Assembly (NCBI GenBank): GCA_040403535.1
Contig: JBBAKL010000049.1
Coordinates: forward strand, 1 to 21,491
Length of the DNA: 21,491 nt
From: JAHEYG01 sp040403535
GTDB taxonomy: Bacteria > Bacteroidota > Bacteroidia > B-17B0 > Aurantibacillaceae
Reading direction: 5' to 3'
The first letter of the stretch is position 1, and each line of letters opens with the position of its first letter. The translations under genes were made by a program, and so were the position numbers. Of this stretch, positions 1 through 7,312 are shown one piece after another. Under the pieces are notes generated by a model. The model saw only the letters and a program-made list of their open reading frames with translations. It made no database searches and had not been told where the DNA came from.

Positions 1-1
1 T

Positions 2-238
2 ATCGATAACGAAGTGCTTACCATAAGTGCAGAAAACAAAGCGGAGAAAGAAGATAAAAATGAAAAGTATACCCGTAAGGAGTTTTCATATAATTCCTTT
101 ACCCGTTCGTTTCAGCTGCCAAAAACAGCCAATTCAGATAAGGTTGATGCCAAATATGAAAATGGTTTGTTAAAACTGGAAGTTGCAAAAAAAGAAGAAG
201 CAATAAAACAAGGACGTAAAGAAATATCCATTGGATAG
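2..238 (+). CDS. Small heat-shock protein Hsp20 (alpha-crystallin family), C-terminal part, 5' end outside window
   Basis: This is the last ~78 codons of a small heat-shock protein, an ATP-independent chaperone that holds unfolding proteins in the cytoplasm. The reading frame is open from base 2, so the start lies to the left of the window. The GTG at base 14 is an internal Val codon, not a start. Visible hallmarks are the phenylalanine-rich 'SFTRSFQLP' strand, the family motif 'YENGLLKLEV' near the end of the alpha-crystallin domain, and a C-terminal I-x-I motif (ISI), which docks neighbouring subunits in Hsp20 oligomers. A Lys/Glu-rich linker joins the domain to that tail. A strong terminator follows 17 bp after the stop codon. 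Family assignment is secure; nothing can be said about its promoter. Confidence 0.88.
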   Translation: MDNEVLTISAENKAEKEDKNEKYTRKEFSYNSFTRSFQLPKTANSDKVDAKYENGLLKLEVAKKEEAIKQGRKEISIG

Positions 239-255
239 AGTAATCGTTCCCGAAT

Positions 256-284
256 AAAAAAGCCCTGCATGCAGGGCTTTTTTT
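256..284. terminator. Bidirectional rho-independent terminator between convergent genes
   Basis: A perfect 8-bp GC-rich stem (GCCCTGCA/TGCAGGGC, 262-277) is flanked by six A on the left and seven T on the right. It therefore reads as a hairpin plus U-tract on both strands. It sits between the hsp20 stop (238) and the convergent TerB-like stop (304), and so can end both transcripts. Confidence 0.9.
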
Positions 285-303
285 ATGTATAACAGATCCT
301 TAT

Positions 304-705
304 CTAGTTTTGATTGTAAAAAACCGGATCGCCATGTATTTCCGCAATTTCTTTAAAAAACTTTTCCAGCAAAGCTTGTTCCCTAGGAGCCACAGGTTCA
401 AAAGCTTTGGCAACTTTTTCCATTATTCGGATAAATGTTTCTTTCAGTTTTGGGCTTAAATAATGACTGTTGGTTCGGATTTCCTTCATGGCCCAGCTAT
501 AAGTAGTTTCACTGTCCATATCGTCTTTATCCATTAGTTTAAAAACAATGTCAGATACATCAAAATTATAATCTTTTGAACGTAGTTCGGCAGCAACTAT
601 GCTGTGAAATTTTTCGCGTTCTTCTTTTTGAATTTTTCCGTCGGCTTTAGCTATTGAAAAAGCTAATTCACCAATGGCATAATGTAAATTTTCAATAGGT
701 GTCAT
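304..705 (-). CDS. TerB-like domain protein
   Basis: A 133-aa, mostly helical, soluble protein without signal peptide or membrane segment. Residues ~8-30 contain 'IGELAFSIAKADGKIQKEE', which matches the start of TerB-type helical domains (acidic A-D-G-x-I-x-x-E-E loop). A second acidic stretch (KDDMDSE) follows near residue 60. TerB-like domains occur in many stress and membrane-associated proteins and are not specific to tellurite. No other ter genes are present, so a tellurite-resistance role is not supported. It is transcribed divergently from ccoI and convergently with hsp20. The start at 705 is preceded by an A/T-rich leader typical of this genome. The molecular role is unknown. Confidence 0.6.
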   Translation of the reverse strand: MTPIENLHYAIGELAFSIAKADGKIQKEEREKFHSIVAAELRSKDYNFDVSDIVFKLMDKDDMDSETTYSWAMKEIRTNSHYLSPKLKETFIRIMEKVAKAFEPVAPREQALLEKFFKEIAEIHGDPVFYNQN

Positions 706-766
706 TTTTTTATTTTAAAGGTAATTAATATTAGTCAAAAGACCGAATATTTTAATTGATTATATA

Positions 767-778
767 TGATTTAAGTTA
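767..778. promoter_or_regulatory. Degenerate distal Crp/Fnr-type half-site pair upstream of ccoI
   Basis: TGAT-TTAA-GTTA matches TGAC-N4-GTCA at 6 of 8 arm positions. Its centre (772.5) is exactly 22 bp, about two helical turns, upstream of the perfect site at 786-803. The region is AT-rich, so a chance match is possible. Taken alone it is weak. Confidence 0.35.
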
Positions 779-785
779 ATTGGTG

Positions 786-803
786 TTATGACATTTGTCA
801 TAA
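786..803. promoter_or_regulatory. Crp/Fnr-type operator palindrome upstream of ccoI
   Basis: TTATGACA-TT-TGTCATAA is a perfect inverted repeat of 8-bp arms around 2 bp. The core TGAC-N4-GTCA has the architecture recognised by Crp/Fnr-family regulators. Its centre (794.5) is 29.5 bp upstream of the first base of the -7 element at 824, as expected for a class II activator site near -41. The same core recurs upstream of ccoS and paaA. Confidence 0.75.
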
Positions 804-823
804 ATGCTCTTATGCGCCTCCGT

Positions 824-831
824 TAAATTTG
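824..831 (+). promoter_or_regulatory. -7 promoter element of ccoI (TAAATTTG)
   Basis: This is a perfect match to the Bacteroidota -7 consensus TAnnTTTG. No TTTG-type -33 element lies at the usual distance upstream, which fits activator dependence. The ccoI start codon is only ~19 nt downstream, so the leader is short. Confidence 0.65.
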
Positions 832-850
832 TGCCTGTTATCTTACTAAT

Positions 851-3283
851 TTGATTAAAGATAAAAAAATAGATGTCAAGCAGCTGTGTTACCATTGCGG
901 TGATGAAGTATTAAAAGAAAACATTGTTACGGATGATAAATCTTTTTGCTGCGAAGGTTGTAAAATGGTTTATGAGATCATCAACCAGAATAACCTGTGT
1001 AATTATTATGATATAGAAAAAAACCCCGGAATTACGCAAAAGCATAAAGTACGTGAGGGTAAATTCGCTTTTTTAGACGATGCTTCATTAACAGCAAGCC
1101 TGGTTCACTTTACCGAAAAAAATCAAAGTCATATCATTTTCTACCTGCCTCAAATGCATTGCAGTTCCTGCATTTGGATTTTAGAGCATTTAGGGAAGTT
1201 GCAACCCGGAATTATAAAATCGCAAGTAGATTTTTTGAAGAAGGAAATTTTAGTTGTTTTTGATAATACGCAAACTGGATTAAGGAAAATTGCAGAAACA
1301 TTAACTTCTATTGGTTACGAACCACATATTAATCTGAGTCATGTTAACAGTAAAAAAATAAGCAAACACGATAAGGCTCGAATCTTTAAAATTGGTGTTG
1401 CAGGCTTTTGTTTCGGTAACATCATGATGATGAGTTTTCCGGAATATTTCTCGCTCGGCACATTTGAAGATGAAAGTTTAAAAACGTTTTTAGGATATTT
1501 TAATTTAACCTTAGCATTACCGGTTTTCTTTTATTCGGCTTCTGAATTTTTCATATCGGCCTGGAAAGGTTTTAAGCAGAAAATTGTAAATATCGATGCG
1601 CCCATAGCACTGGCCGTATTAATAACATTTGCGCGCTCATTTTACGAAGTGGTTTCAGGTACCGGTGCCGGCTATTTCGATTCCATGTCGGGAATTGTGT
1701 TTTTTATGCTGGTTGGCCGTTATTTCCAGAGTAAAACTTACGAGAGTTTATCCTTTGAACGCGATTATACATCGTATTTTCCTATTGGCGTAAGTGTGTT
1801 AAGTGATGATGGTAAAGAATTTCAAATTCCAGTTTCAAAATTAAAAGTAGGACAACGCATAAAAATTCATAGTCACGAAATTATTCCCGCTGATTCCATC
1901 TTGTTTTTAGGGAAAGCAAACATTGATTATAGTTTTGTTACCGGCGAGTCATTACCCATTGAAAAATCGATAGGCGAAATTATTTATGCAGGCGGTAAGC
2001 AAATTGGTGGCGCTATCGAATTAGAAGTAGTAAAAGAAGTATCGCAAAGTTATTTAACCAAATTATGGAATAATGATGTGTTTAAAGAAAATGAGGAAGA
2101 GAAAAAAGAATCATTCATCCATTCGGTTAGTCGTTATTTTACGGTGGCCTTGTTCTCAATTGCAGCTGCTGCAGTTGTTTATTGGTCAGTTTATGATTCT
2201 TCAAAAGTTTGGAATAGCTTAACTGCCGTTTTAATTGTTGCTTGCCCTTGCGCTTTATTGCTGAGTGCCACATTCACCAATGGCAGCATTATCCGCCTAT
2301 TGGGTAAATTAAACCTATATGTAAAAAATTCTAATGTAATTGAACGAATTTCCGATGCTGATACCATTGTTTTTGATAAAACAGGAACCATCACCAGACA
2401 GCAGGAGGCCCAGATATTTTACAATGGCGCCGATTTAAATGATGAGCAATCGCAATGGATCCGTTCCATCGCTAATCAATCAAATCACCCATTAAGCAAA
2501 TCGATCGTTTCGTTTTTGCCGTTTAGCAAAACTTTAATAGTAAAAAACTTTAAAGAAGATAAAGGAAAAGGGGTCAGCGGCAATGTAAATGGAGTTGAAG
2601 TGAAGTTGGGATCGGCAAGTTATATGTCGCTTAAAAAAGACATTAATTCAGATGATGGTAGTTATGTGTATGTGTCGTTCAACGACGAGGTGCAAGGATG
2701 CTTTGTAATTCGCAATACCTATCGGGAGGGATTAAAGGAATTATCGGAGATATTAAGTGAGAAATATCAATTGGCAATCATTTCCGGTGATAATGACAAC
2801 GAACGTACACGTTTAGAGTCATTTTTTGGTAAGAAAACACAAATGCTGTTTAATCAGAAACCGGAAGATAAACTGGAGTTTGTGAAAAATCTGCAGCAAC
2901 AAGGACGCAAAGTTATTATGATTGGTGACGGATTAAATGATGCCGGAGCGTTAAAACAAAGTCATGTAGGTATTGCAATAACTGATAATATTAATAATTT
3001 CTCTCCGGCTTGTGATGGAATTTTATCCGGTGATCAATTTAAATGGTTAAATGGTTTAATCGATTATTGTAAAAAAGAGAAGCAAATAATTTATGGAAGT
3101 TTCTTTATATCTGTTTTGTATAATATAATTGGTTTGTATTATGCTGTACAGGGAACATTGGAACCTGTTATTGCCGCTATTTTAATGCCCGTAAGCTCAA
3201 TAAGTATTGTGTTGTTTACAACCGGCGTGAGCTCATTCTATTATTTAAAACTGAAAAGAAAAAACCATGGAAACAATCATTAA
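851..3283 (+). CDS. ccoI: CcoI-type copper-translocating P1B ATPase for cbb3 oxidase assembly
   Basis: An inner-membrane heavy-metal P-type ATPase of 810 aa that exports copper for CuB insertion into cbb3 oxidase. The N-terminal Cys-rich module (C14-x2-C17, C33-C34-x2-C37) is the extra metal-binding domain of the CcoI/FixI branch. An HMA-like motif CSSC follows at 104-107. Further motifs are TGES (364-367, actuator), CPC (465-467, transmembrane metal site), DKTGT (D509, phosphorylated Asp), a 'SNHPL' HP motif in the nucleotide-binding domain, and GDGLND (692-697). The start is TTG at 851: an in-frame stop lies at 824-826 and no in-frame ATG precedes the conserved CxxC module. The 3' end overlaps the next gene by 17 nt, indicating co-transcription. 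A perfect Crp/Fnr-type site and a -7 element lie directly upstream. The cco genes begin 330 bp downstream of its stop. Confidence 0.92.
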   Translation: MIKDKKIDVKQLCYHCGDEVLKENIVTDDKSFCCEGCKMVYEIINQNNLCNYYDIEKNPGITQKHKVREGKFAFLDDASLTASLVHFTEKNQSHIIFYLPQMHCSSCIWILEHLGKLQPGIIKSQVDFLKKEILVVFDNTQTGLRKIAETLTSIGYEPHINLSHVNSKKISKHDKARIFKIGVAGFCFGNIMMMSFPEYFSLGTFEDESLKTFLGYFNLTLALPVFFYSASEFFISAWKGFKQKIVNIDAPIALAVLITFARSFYEVVSGTGAGYFDSMSGIVFFMLVGRYFQSKTYESLSFERDYTSYFPIGVSVLSDDGKEFQIPVSKLKVGQRIKIHSHEIIPADSILFLGKANIDYSFVTGESLPIEKSIGEIIYAGGKQIGGAIELEVVKEVSQSYLTKLWNNDVFKENEEEKKESFIHSVSRYFTVALFSIAAAAVVYWSVYDSSKVWNSLTAVLIVACPCALLLSATFTNGSIIRLLGKLNLYVKNSNVIERISDADTIVFDKTGTITRQQEAQIFYNGADLNDEQSQWIRSIANQSNHPLSKSIVSFLPFSKTLIVKNFKEDKGKGVSGNVNGVEVKLGSASYMSLKKDINSDDGSYVYVSFNDEVQGCFVIRNTYREGLKELSEILSEKYQLAIISGDNDNERTRLESFFGKKTQMLFNQKPEDKLEFVKNLQQQGRKVIMIGDGLNDAGALKQSHVGIAITDNINNFSPACDGILSGDQFKWLNGLIDYCKKEKQIIYGSFFISVLYNIIGLYYAVQGTLEPVIAAILMPVSSISIVLFTTGVSSFYYLKLKRKNHGNNH

Positions 3284-3482
3284 AGCCAGCAATATTAAAT
3301 GTGGCGGTTGTGTTAATACCATCACCAAGGCCTTATTAACTGTAAATGGAATAAAGGCTGTTAATGTTGATATTCCTACAAATGAGATCACGATAGAATC
3401 CGATTCTGAAATAGACTTAGCTAAAGTGAAACAAAAATTAAAGGAAATTAGTTACCCGGAACATCAGGAGTTAATCATATAA
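3267..3482 (+). CDS. Small HMA-domain copper chaperone (CopZ-like)
   Basis: A 71-aa single heavy-metal-associated domain. The metal-binding loop is 'NIKCGGCVNTI' (C12-G-G-C15), followed by a predicted beta-alpha-beta pattern and a 'SYPEH' segment where CopZ proteins carry a conserved Tyr/Pro near the metal site. Such proteins deliver Cu(I) to P1B ATPases in the cytoplasm. The gene starts inside the last codons of ccoI (ATG 3267, ccoI stop 3281-3283), so its product is probably made with CcoI and feeds copper to it. It has no Met immediately before the CxxC region, where MxCxxC is usual, but IKCGGC variants look normal for Bacteroidota. A role in cbb3 copper supply is inferred from position. 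Confidence 0.85.
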   Translation: METIIKASNIKCGGCVNTITKALLTVNGIKAVNVDIPTNEITIESDSEIDLAKVKQKLKEISYPEHQELII

Positions 3483-3534
3483 AAAGGTAATAATAGCCTG
3501 ATAATGATGTAAAACACTGTTAAAAAATCAAAAC

Positions 3535-3548
3535 ATGACAAAAGTCAT
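3535..3548. promoter_or_regulatory. Crp/Fnr-type operator palindrome upstream of the cco operon (distal)
   Basis: ATGAC-AAAA-GTCAT is a perfect inverted repeat with the same TGAC-N4-GTCA core as the ccoI and paaA sites. Its centre (3541.5) is 51.5 bp upstream of the -7 element, 22 bp further than at the other promoters. A weaker site occupies the 29.5-bp position. Confidence 0.72.
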
Positions 3549-3557
3549 AAATCCAAC

Positions 3558-3569
3558 TGATTATTCTCA
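3558..3569. promoter_or_regulatory. Degenerate proximal Crp/Fnr-type site of the cco operon
   Basis: TGA-TTATTC-TCA keeps the TGA-N6-TCA core but lacks the inner C/G pair. Its centre (3563.5) is exactly 29.5 bp upstream of the -7 element and 22 bp downstream of the perfect site at 3535-3548. This suggests two dimers bound on the same DNA face. Confidence 0.5.
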
Positions 3570-3592
3570 AACTAAACCAATTTAACCTCCGA

Positions 3593-3600
3593 TACATTTG
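3593..3600 (+). promoter_or_regulatory. -7 promoter element of the cco operon (TACATTTG)
   Basis: A perfect TAnnTTTG match, 10 bp before the ccoS start codon. No TTTG-type -33 element is seen at the usual spacing. It implies a very short leader for the ccoS-hemN transcript. Confidence 0.65.
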
Positions 3601-3610
3601 AGATTAAATT

Positions 3611-3772
3611 ATGAGTGCAATTTTCATATTAATTATCGCAAGTTTACTGGTAGCTATTGGATTTTTAGTTGCTTTCATCTGGTCTGTAAAAAGCGGACAG
3701 TACGAAGATGATTATACGCCGTCAGTAAGAATGCTATTTGACGACGAAAACAAAGAAACAAAACAAAAATAA
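3611..3772 (+). CDS. ccoS: CcoS, cbb3 oxidase maturation protein
   Basis: A 53-aa protein with one N-terminal transmembrane helix (residues ~3-24) followed by 'WSVKSGQYEDDYTPSVRML'. The [WF]-x-V-x-SGQY/F-E/D-D pattern right after the helix is the hallmark of CcoS/FixS. In Rhodobacter, CcoS is needed to insert redox cofactors into cbb3 oxidase. The start is ATG at 3611, 10 bp after the -7 element, and the stop TAA at 3770-3772 lies 14 bp before ccoN. It opens the cco operon, as is common in Bacteroidota. Confidence 0.9.
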   Translation: MSAIFILIIASLLVAIGFLVAFIWSVKSGQYEDDYTPSVRMLFDDENKETKQK

Positions 3773-3786
3773 AAACACACACATCT

Positions 3787-5916
3787 ATGGAACTGGAAAA
3801 ATTCAGATACGATAATAAGATCGTAAAGATGTTTGCCTACGCAACCATCTTATGGAGTTTAGTGGGTATGCTGGCGGGCTTATTAGCCGCTTTGCAATTA
3901 GTTATTCCCGCGCTTAACTTTGATTTACCTTACACTTCTTTCGGGCGAGTAAGGCCTATTCACACAAATGCTATTATTTTCGCCTTTGTGGGTAATGGTA
4001 TTTTTATGGGCGTTTATTACTCCATGCAGCGTTTATTGAAAGCGCGCATGTTTAGTGATATGTTAAGTAAAATACATTTCTGGGGTTGGCAGTTAATCAT
4101 TGTTTTAGCTGCGTTAACTTTAGTTTTAGGTTATACCACCGGTAAAGAGTATGCCGAATTAGAGTGGCCAATTGATATTTTAATCACTTTAGTGTGGGTA
4201 GTATTCGGATGGAACATGTTCGGTACAATTATTCGTCGCCGTGAGCGTCATTTATATGTTGCCATTTGGTTTTATATTGCCACATTGGTAACAGTAGCGA
4301 TGTTACATATTGTTAACTCTATCGAAATTCCAGTTTCATTAACCAAGTCTTACTCTTGGTATGCAGGTGTTCAGGATGCGTTGGTACAATGGTGGTACGG
4401 ACATAATGCGGTGGCATTCTTCTTAACTACGCCTTACTTAGGTTTAATGTATTATTTCTTACCTAAAGTGGCTAACCGTCCGGTTTTCTCTTACCGATTA
4501 TCTATTATACACTTCTGGGCATTAATCTTCATTTATATCTGGGCAGGTCCTCACCACTTATTATATACTTCAACCCCCGATTGGGCACAATCATTAGGTG
4601 TTGTATTCTCAGTAATGTTAATTGCTCCTAGCTGGGGTGGTATGATTAATGGTTTATTAACCTTACGTGGCGCATGGGATCGCGTGCGTGATAGCGTAGT
4701 GTTAAAATTCTTAGTAGTTGCGGTAACCGCTTACGGTATGGCAACTTTTGAAGGTCCGATGTTATCTTTGAAAAACGTAAATGCTATTAGTCACTTTACC
4801 GATTGGACCATTGCACACGTTCACGTGGGTGCACTTGGATGGAACGGTTTCTTAACTTTTGGTATTTTATATTGGTTAATCCCACGATTATTCCAAACAA
4901 AATTGCATTCTGAAAAACTGGCAAACATGCATTTCTGGATTGGAACATTAGGTATTGTGGTTTATGCAGTGCCAATGTATTGGGCAGGTTTTATGCAAAG
5001 CTCCATGTGGAAAGACTTCACTCCTGAAGGACAATTGAAATGGCAATTCATGGACACAGTAACAAAAATGATTCCGTTTTACGTAGCTCGTGCAATTGGT
5101 GGTACTTTATATTTAGTAGGCGCTGTTGTTATGACTTACAACTTAATTAAAACTATTAAAGCAGGTACTTTCCTTGAGATTGAAGAAGCAGAAGCTCCGG
5201 CATTAAAAGGTGAATACCAGGCACACTCAAATGATCACTGGCATCGTTGGATTGAGCGTAAGCCAATTCAATTAATGATAGTGAGTTTAGTTGTGGTGCT
5301 GATAGGTGGTATTATTGAATTTGTTCCTGCTTTTTTAGTAAAATCAAATATTCCTACAATTGCTAGTGTTAAGCCATACACGCCATTAGAATTGGAAGGC
5401 CGTGATATTTATGTGCGTGAAGGTTGTTACACTTGTCACTCGCAAATGATCCGACCATTCAGAAGTGAAACCGCCCGTTATGGCGAATACTCTAAAGCAG
5501 GCGAGTTCGTTTACGATCATCCATTCCAATGGGGTTCTAAGCGTACCGGTCCGGATTTAGCACGCGTGGGTGGTAAATATCCCGACAGCTGGCATTATAA
5601 CCATATGTTAGATCCTACAACTATGTCACCTAACTCAATTATGCCTACTTACTCTTGGTTATTGGATGATGATTTAAATACATCCTTATTGAGCGGTAAG
5701 ATTAAAGCGATGAAAACATTAGGTGTTCCATATCCGGAAGGATACGAAGATAAAGCGATCGATGATTTAAATAAGCAGGCTTCTGAAATTGCCGCTAACT
5801 TAAAGAAAGATGGAATTGAAACGGCATCTAATAAAGAAATCATTGCGCTTATTGCTTACTTACAGCGATTAGGTAAAGATATCAAAACAGAAAATAAGGA
5901 AGTAGCAACCAAATAA
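3787..5916 (+). CDS. ccoN: Fused cbb3 oxidase subunits I and II (CcoN-CcoO)
   Basis: A 709-aa fusion of the catalytic haem-copper subunit CcoN (about residues 1-460) and the membrane-anchored cytochrome c subunit CcoO (about 485-709). It reduces O2 to water with high affinity at the cytoplasmic membrane and pumps protons. In CcoN I see H59 (low-spin haem b), H206 and H256-H257 (CuB ligands), and H344/H346 in 'AHVHVGALGWNG' (haem b3 and haem b ligands). The CcoO part begins with a membrane anchor (~494-517) after 'WIERKPIQL', then carries haem c motif C547-Y-T-C550-H551 followed by 'SQMIRPF', and 'SIMPTYSWL' supplying the probable Met ligand. Separate ccoN and ccoO genes are the rule in Proteobacteria; the fusion is typical of Bacteroidota. 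It lies 14 bp after ccoS and 11 bp before ccoQ. Confidence 0.95.
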   Translation: MELEKFRYDNKIVKMFAYATILWSLVGMLAGLLAALQLVIPALNFDLPYTSFGRVRPIHTNAIIFAFVGNGIFMGVYYSMQRLLKARMFSDMLSKIHFWGWQLIIVLAALTLVLGYTTGKEYAELEWPIDILITLVWVVFGWNMFGTIIRRRERHLYVAIWFYIATLVTVAMLHIVNSIEIPVSLTKSYSWYAGVQDALVQWWYGHNAVAFFLTTPYLGLMYYFLPKVANRPVFSYRLSIIHFWALIFIYIWAGPHHLLYTSTPDWAQSLGVVFSVMLIAPSWGGMINGLLTLRGAWDRVRDSVVLKFLVVAVTAYGMATFEGPMLSLKNVNAISHFTDWTIAHVHVGALGWNGFLTFGILYWLIPRLFQTKLHSEKLANMHFWIGTLGIVVYAVPMYWAGFMQSSMWKDFTPEGQLKWQFMDTVTKMIPFYVARAIGGTLYLVGAVVMTYNLIKTIKAGTFLEIEEAEAPALKGEYQAHSNDHWHRWIERKPIQLMIVSLVVVLIGGIIEFVPAFLVKSNIPTIASVKPYTPLELEGRDIYVREGCYTCHSQMIRPFRSETARYGEYSKAGEFVYDHPFQWGSKRTGPDLARVGGKYPDSWHYNHMLDPTTMSPNSIMPTYSWLLDDDLNTSLLSGKIKAMKTLGVPYPEGYEDKAIDDLNKQASEIAANLKKDGIETASNKEIIALIAYLQRLGKDIKTENKEVATK

Positions 5917-5927
5917 AAACTAAAGTC

Positions 5928-6095
5928 ATGAAATTCATTAATTATTTAGAATCGATTACAGGAATAGGTATCTATCCTTTAACATCGTTAATGATCTTCT
6001 TTATCTTCTTTTTACTGGTTACGCTTTACGTATTAAAGGCAGATAAAAATTACATCAATAGATCTAAAAATATTCCAGTAAATAACGAGATATAA
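5928..6095 (+). CDS. ccoQ: CcoQ/FixQ-like small cbb3 oxidase subunit
   Basis: A 55-aa single-span membrane protein: 'MKFINYLESITGIGIYPL', a hydrophobic helix at ~17-36, then a basic/polar tail (KADKNYINRSKN). Its size, topology and position between ccoNO and ccoP match CcoQ/FixQ, which stabilises the CcoP-CcoNO interaction. Sequence conservation in this family is low, so the call rests on position and topology. The start is ATG at 5928, 11 bp after the ccoNO stop. It ends 16 bp before ccoP. Confidence 0.8.
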   Translation: MKFINYLESITGIGIYPLTSLMIFFIFFLLVTLYVLKADKNYINRSKNIPVNNEI

Positions 6096-6111
6096 TAAAA
6101 CAAAAAGGTTT

Positions 6112-7311
6112 ATGAATACTAAAAAATCGTATAGTAAATTTTGGTTAATGGCCTTAGCTATGCTACCAATGATGAGCTTCGCTCAGGAAACCTCTGCAAG
6201 TTCTTCCTCTTATTTTTCCAATGCTTTATTTAATACCTTACTGGCTGTCATTTTTATTCTGCTAATTGTAATCGTTGGTATGGCAAATGTTTTGAAAAAC
6301 TTAGCGCAAAGCGAATACTTTCAAAATAAACTTAAGGAAGAAAAGCAAAATAATTCCGGTTCATCAAAAATTGGAGCGGTAATTCTTTTTGTGCTTATCT
6401 CTTCTTACGCCAATGCACAGGCTGCGGTTGATGTTAAAAAAGACGACTGGTTGATTGGAGGCTTAGATTATTTCACGTTTTATTTCATGTTGTTTATCAT
6501 TATTATCGAATTAATTTTCGTTGTAGGACTATACACTGCAGTTAAGCGTTTATTAGAGCAGGATACCACTGAAGAAACCGTTACAATAACGAAACCGGCT
6601 GAAAAAACAATTTTTGACAAATTAAACGCTGCAGTTGAAATTGAGCGTGAAGCTGAAATCATGCTGGATCACGATTATGACGGAATTAAGGAGTTAGATA
6701 ATGATTTGCCGCCTTGGTGGAAGTATGGTTTCTATTTAACCATTGTTGTTGCATTTCTTTATTTGGTACATTATCATATTTCAGGAACAGGAGATTTACA
6801 GGAGGCAGAATACAATAAGGAAATGGCCGCTGCAAAAGCAGAAGTGGAAGCTTATATGAAAACTGCTGCTAATAACGTAGACGAAACTAATGTAAAAATA
6901 TTGGATAATGCATCTGATATCGATGCCGGTAAGCAAGTTTATATCGCTAATTGTGCAGCATGTCACGGTCGCCTTGGCGAAGGTGGGGTTGGTCCTAATT
7001 TTGCCGATGAATATTGGATGCATGGAGGAAGCATTCAGGACATATTTAAAACCATTAAGTATGGATATCCAGATAAAGGCATGAAATCTTGGAAGGAAGA
7101 TTTATCTCCTATGCAGATTGCTCAGGTATCTTCTTTTATCCGTACGTTAAAAGGTACAAACCCTCCAAACGGTAAAGCTCCGCAAGGTGATTTATATACT
7201 GAAGCTGGTGCGCCTGCGGCAAGTGATTCAACTGCTGTTGTTAATGATTCACTTCATGTAGCTGCGCCTGCTGATAGCTTGGTAAAACCGGCTGCAGAAG
7301 GAAAAAAATAA
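6112..7311 (+). CDS. ccoP: CcoP, cbb3 oxidase cytochrome c subunit III (mono-haem form)
   Basis: A 399-aa membrane-anchored cytochrome c that passes electrons to CcoO/CcoN. Five hydrophobic segments are visible at ~11-24, 38-60, 87-104, 118-143 and 205-222. The last follows 'DLPPWWKYGFYLT', the anchor motif of CcoP. One periplasmic cytochrome c domain follows: C281-A-A-C284-H285, then 'GPNFADEYW' and 'GMKSW' with M324 as the likely sixth ligand. Proteobacterial CcoP has two CxxCH motifs; only one is present here. The N-terminal ~110 residues contain two signal-like stretches ending in FAQ and NAQ. The C-terminal ~45 residues are low-complexity Ala/Pro/Ser/Asp. The gene is followed after 1 bp by ccoG, so translation is probably coupled. 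Confidence 0.9.
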   Translation: MNTKKSYSKFWLMALAMLPMMSFAQETSASSSSYFSNALFNTLLAVIFILLIVIVGMANVLKNLAQSEYFQNKLKEEKQNNSGSSKIGAVILFVLISSYANAQAAVDVKKDDWLIGGLDYFTFYFMLFIIIIELIFVVGLYTAVKRLLEQDTTEETVTITKPAEKTIFDKLNAAVEIEREAEIMLDHDYDGIKELDNDLPPWWKYGFYLTIVVAFLYLVHYHISGTGDLQEAEYNKEMAAAKAEVEAYMKTAANNVDETNVKILDNASDIDAGKQVYIANCAACHGRLGEGGVGPNFADEYWMHGGSIQDIFKTIKYGYPDKGMKSWKEDLSPMQIAQVSSFIRTLKGTNPPNGKAPQGDLYTEAGAPAASDSTAVVNDSLHVAAPADSLVKPAAEGKK

Positions 7312-7312
7312 T

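Noticed and set aside
304..705. Tellurite-resistance function for the TerB-like gene.
   Set aside because: TerB-like domains are widespread and no other ter gene is present in the window.
736..778. Possible control of the TerB-like gene by the TGATTTAAGTTA site, via GTCTTTTG at 743-736 on the minus strand.
   Set aside because: The 29.5-bp spacing fits, but the element lacks the TA of TAnnTTTG. The better -7 candidate of that gene (TACCTTTA, 723-716) has no repeat at the right distance.
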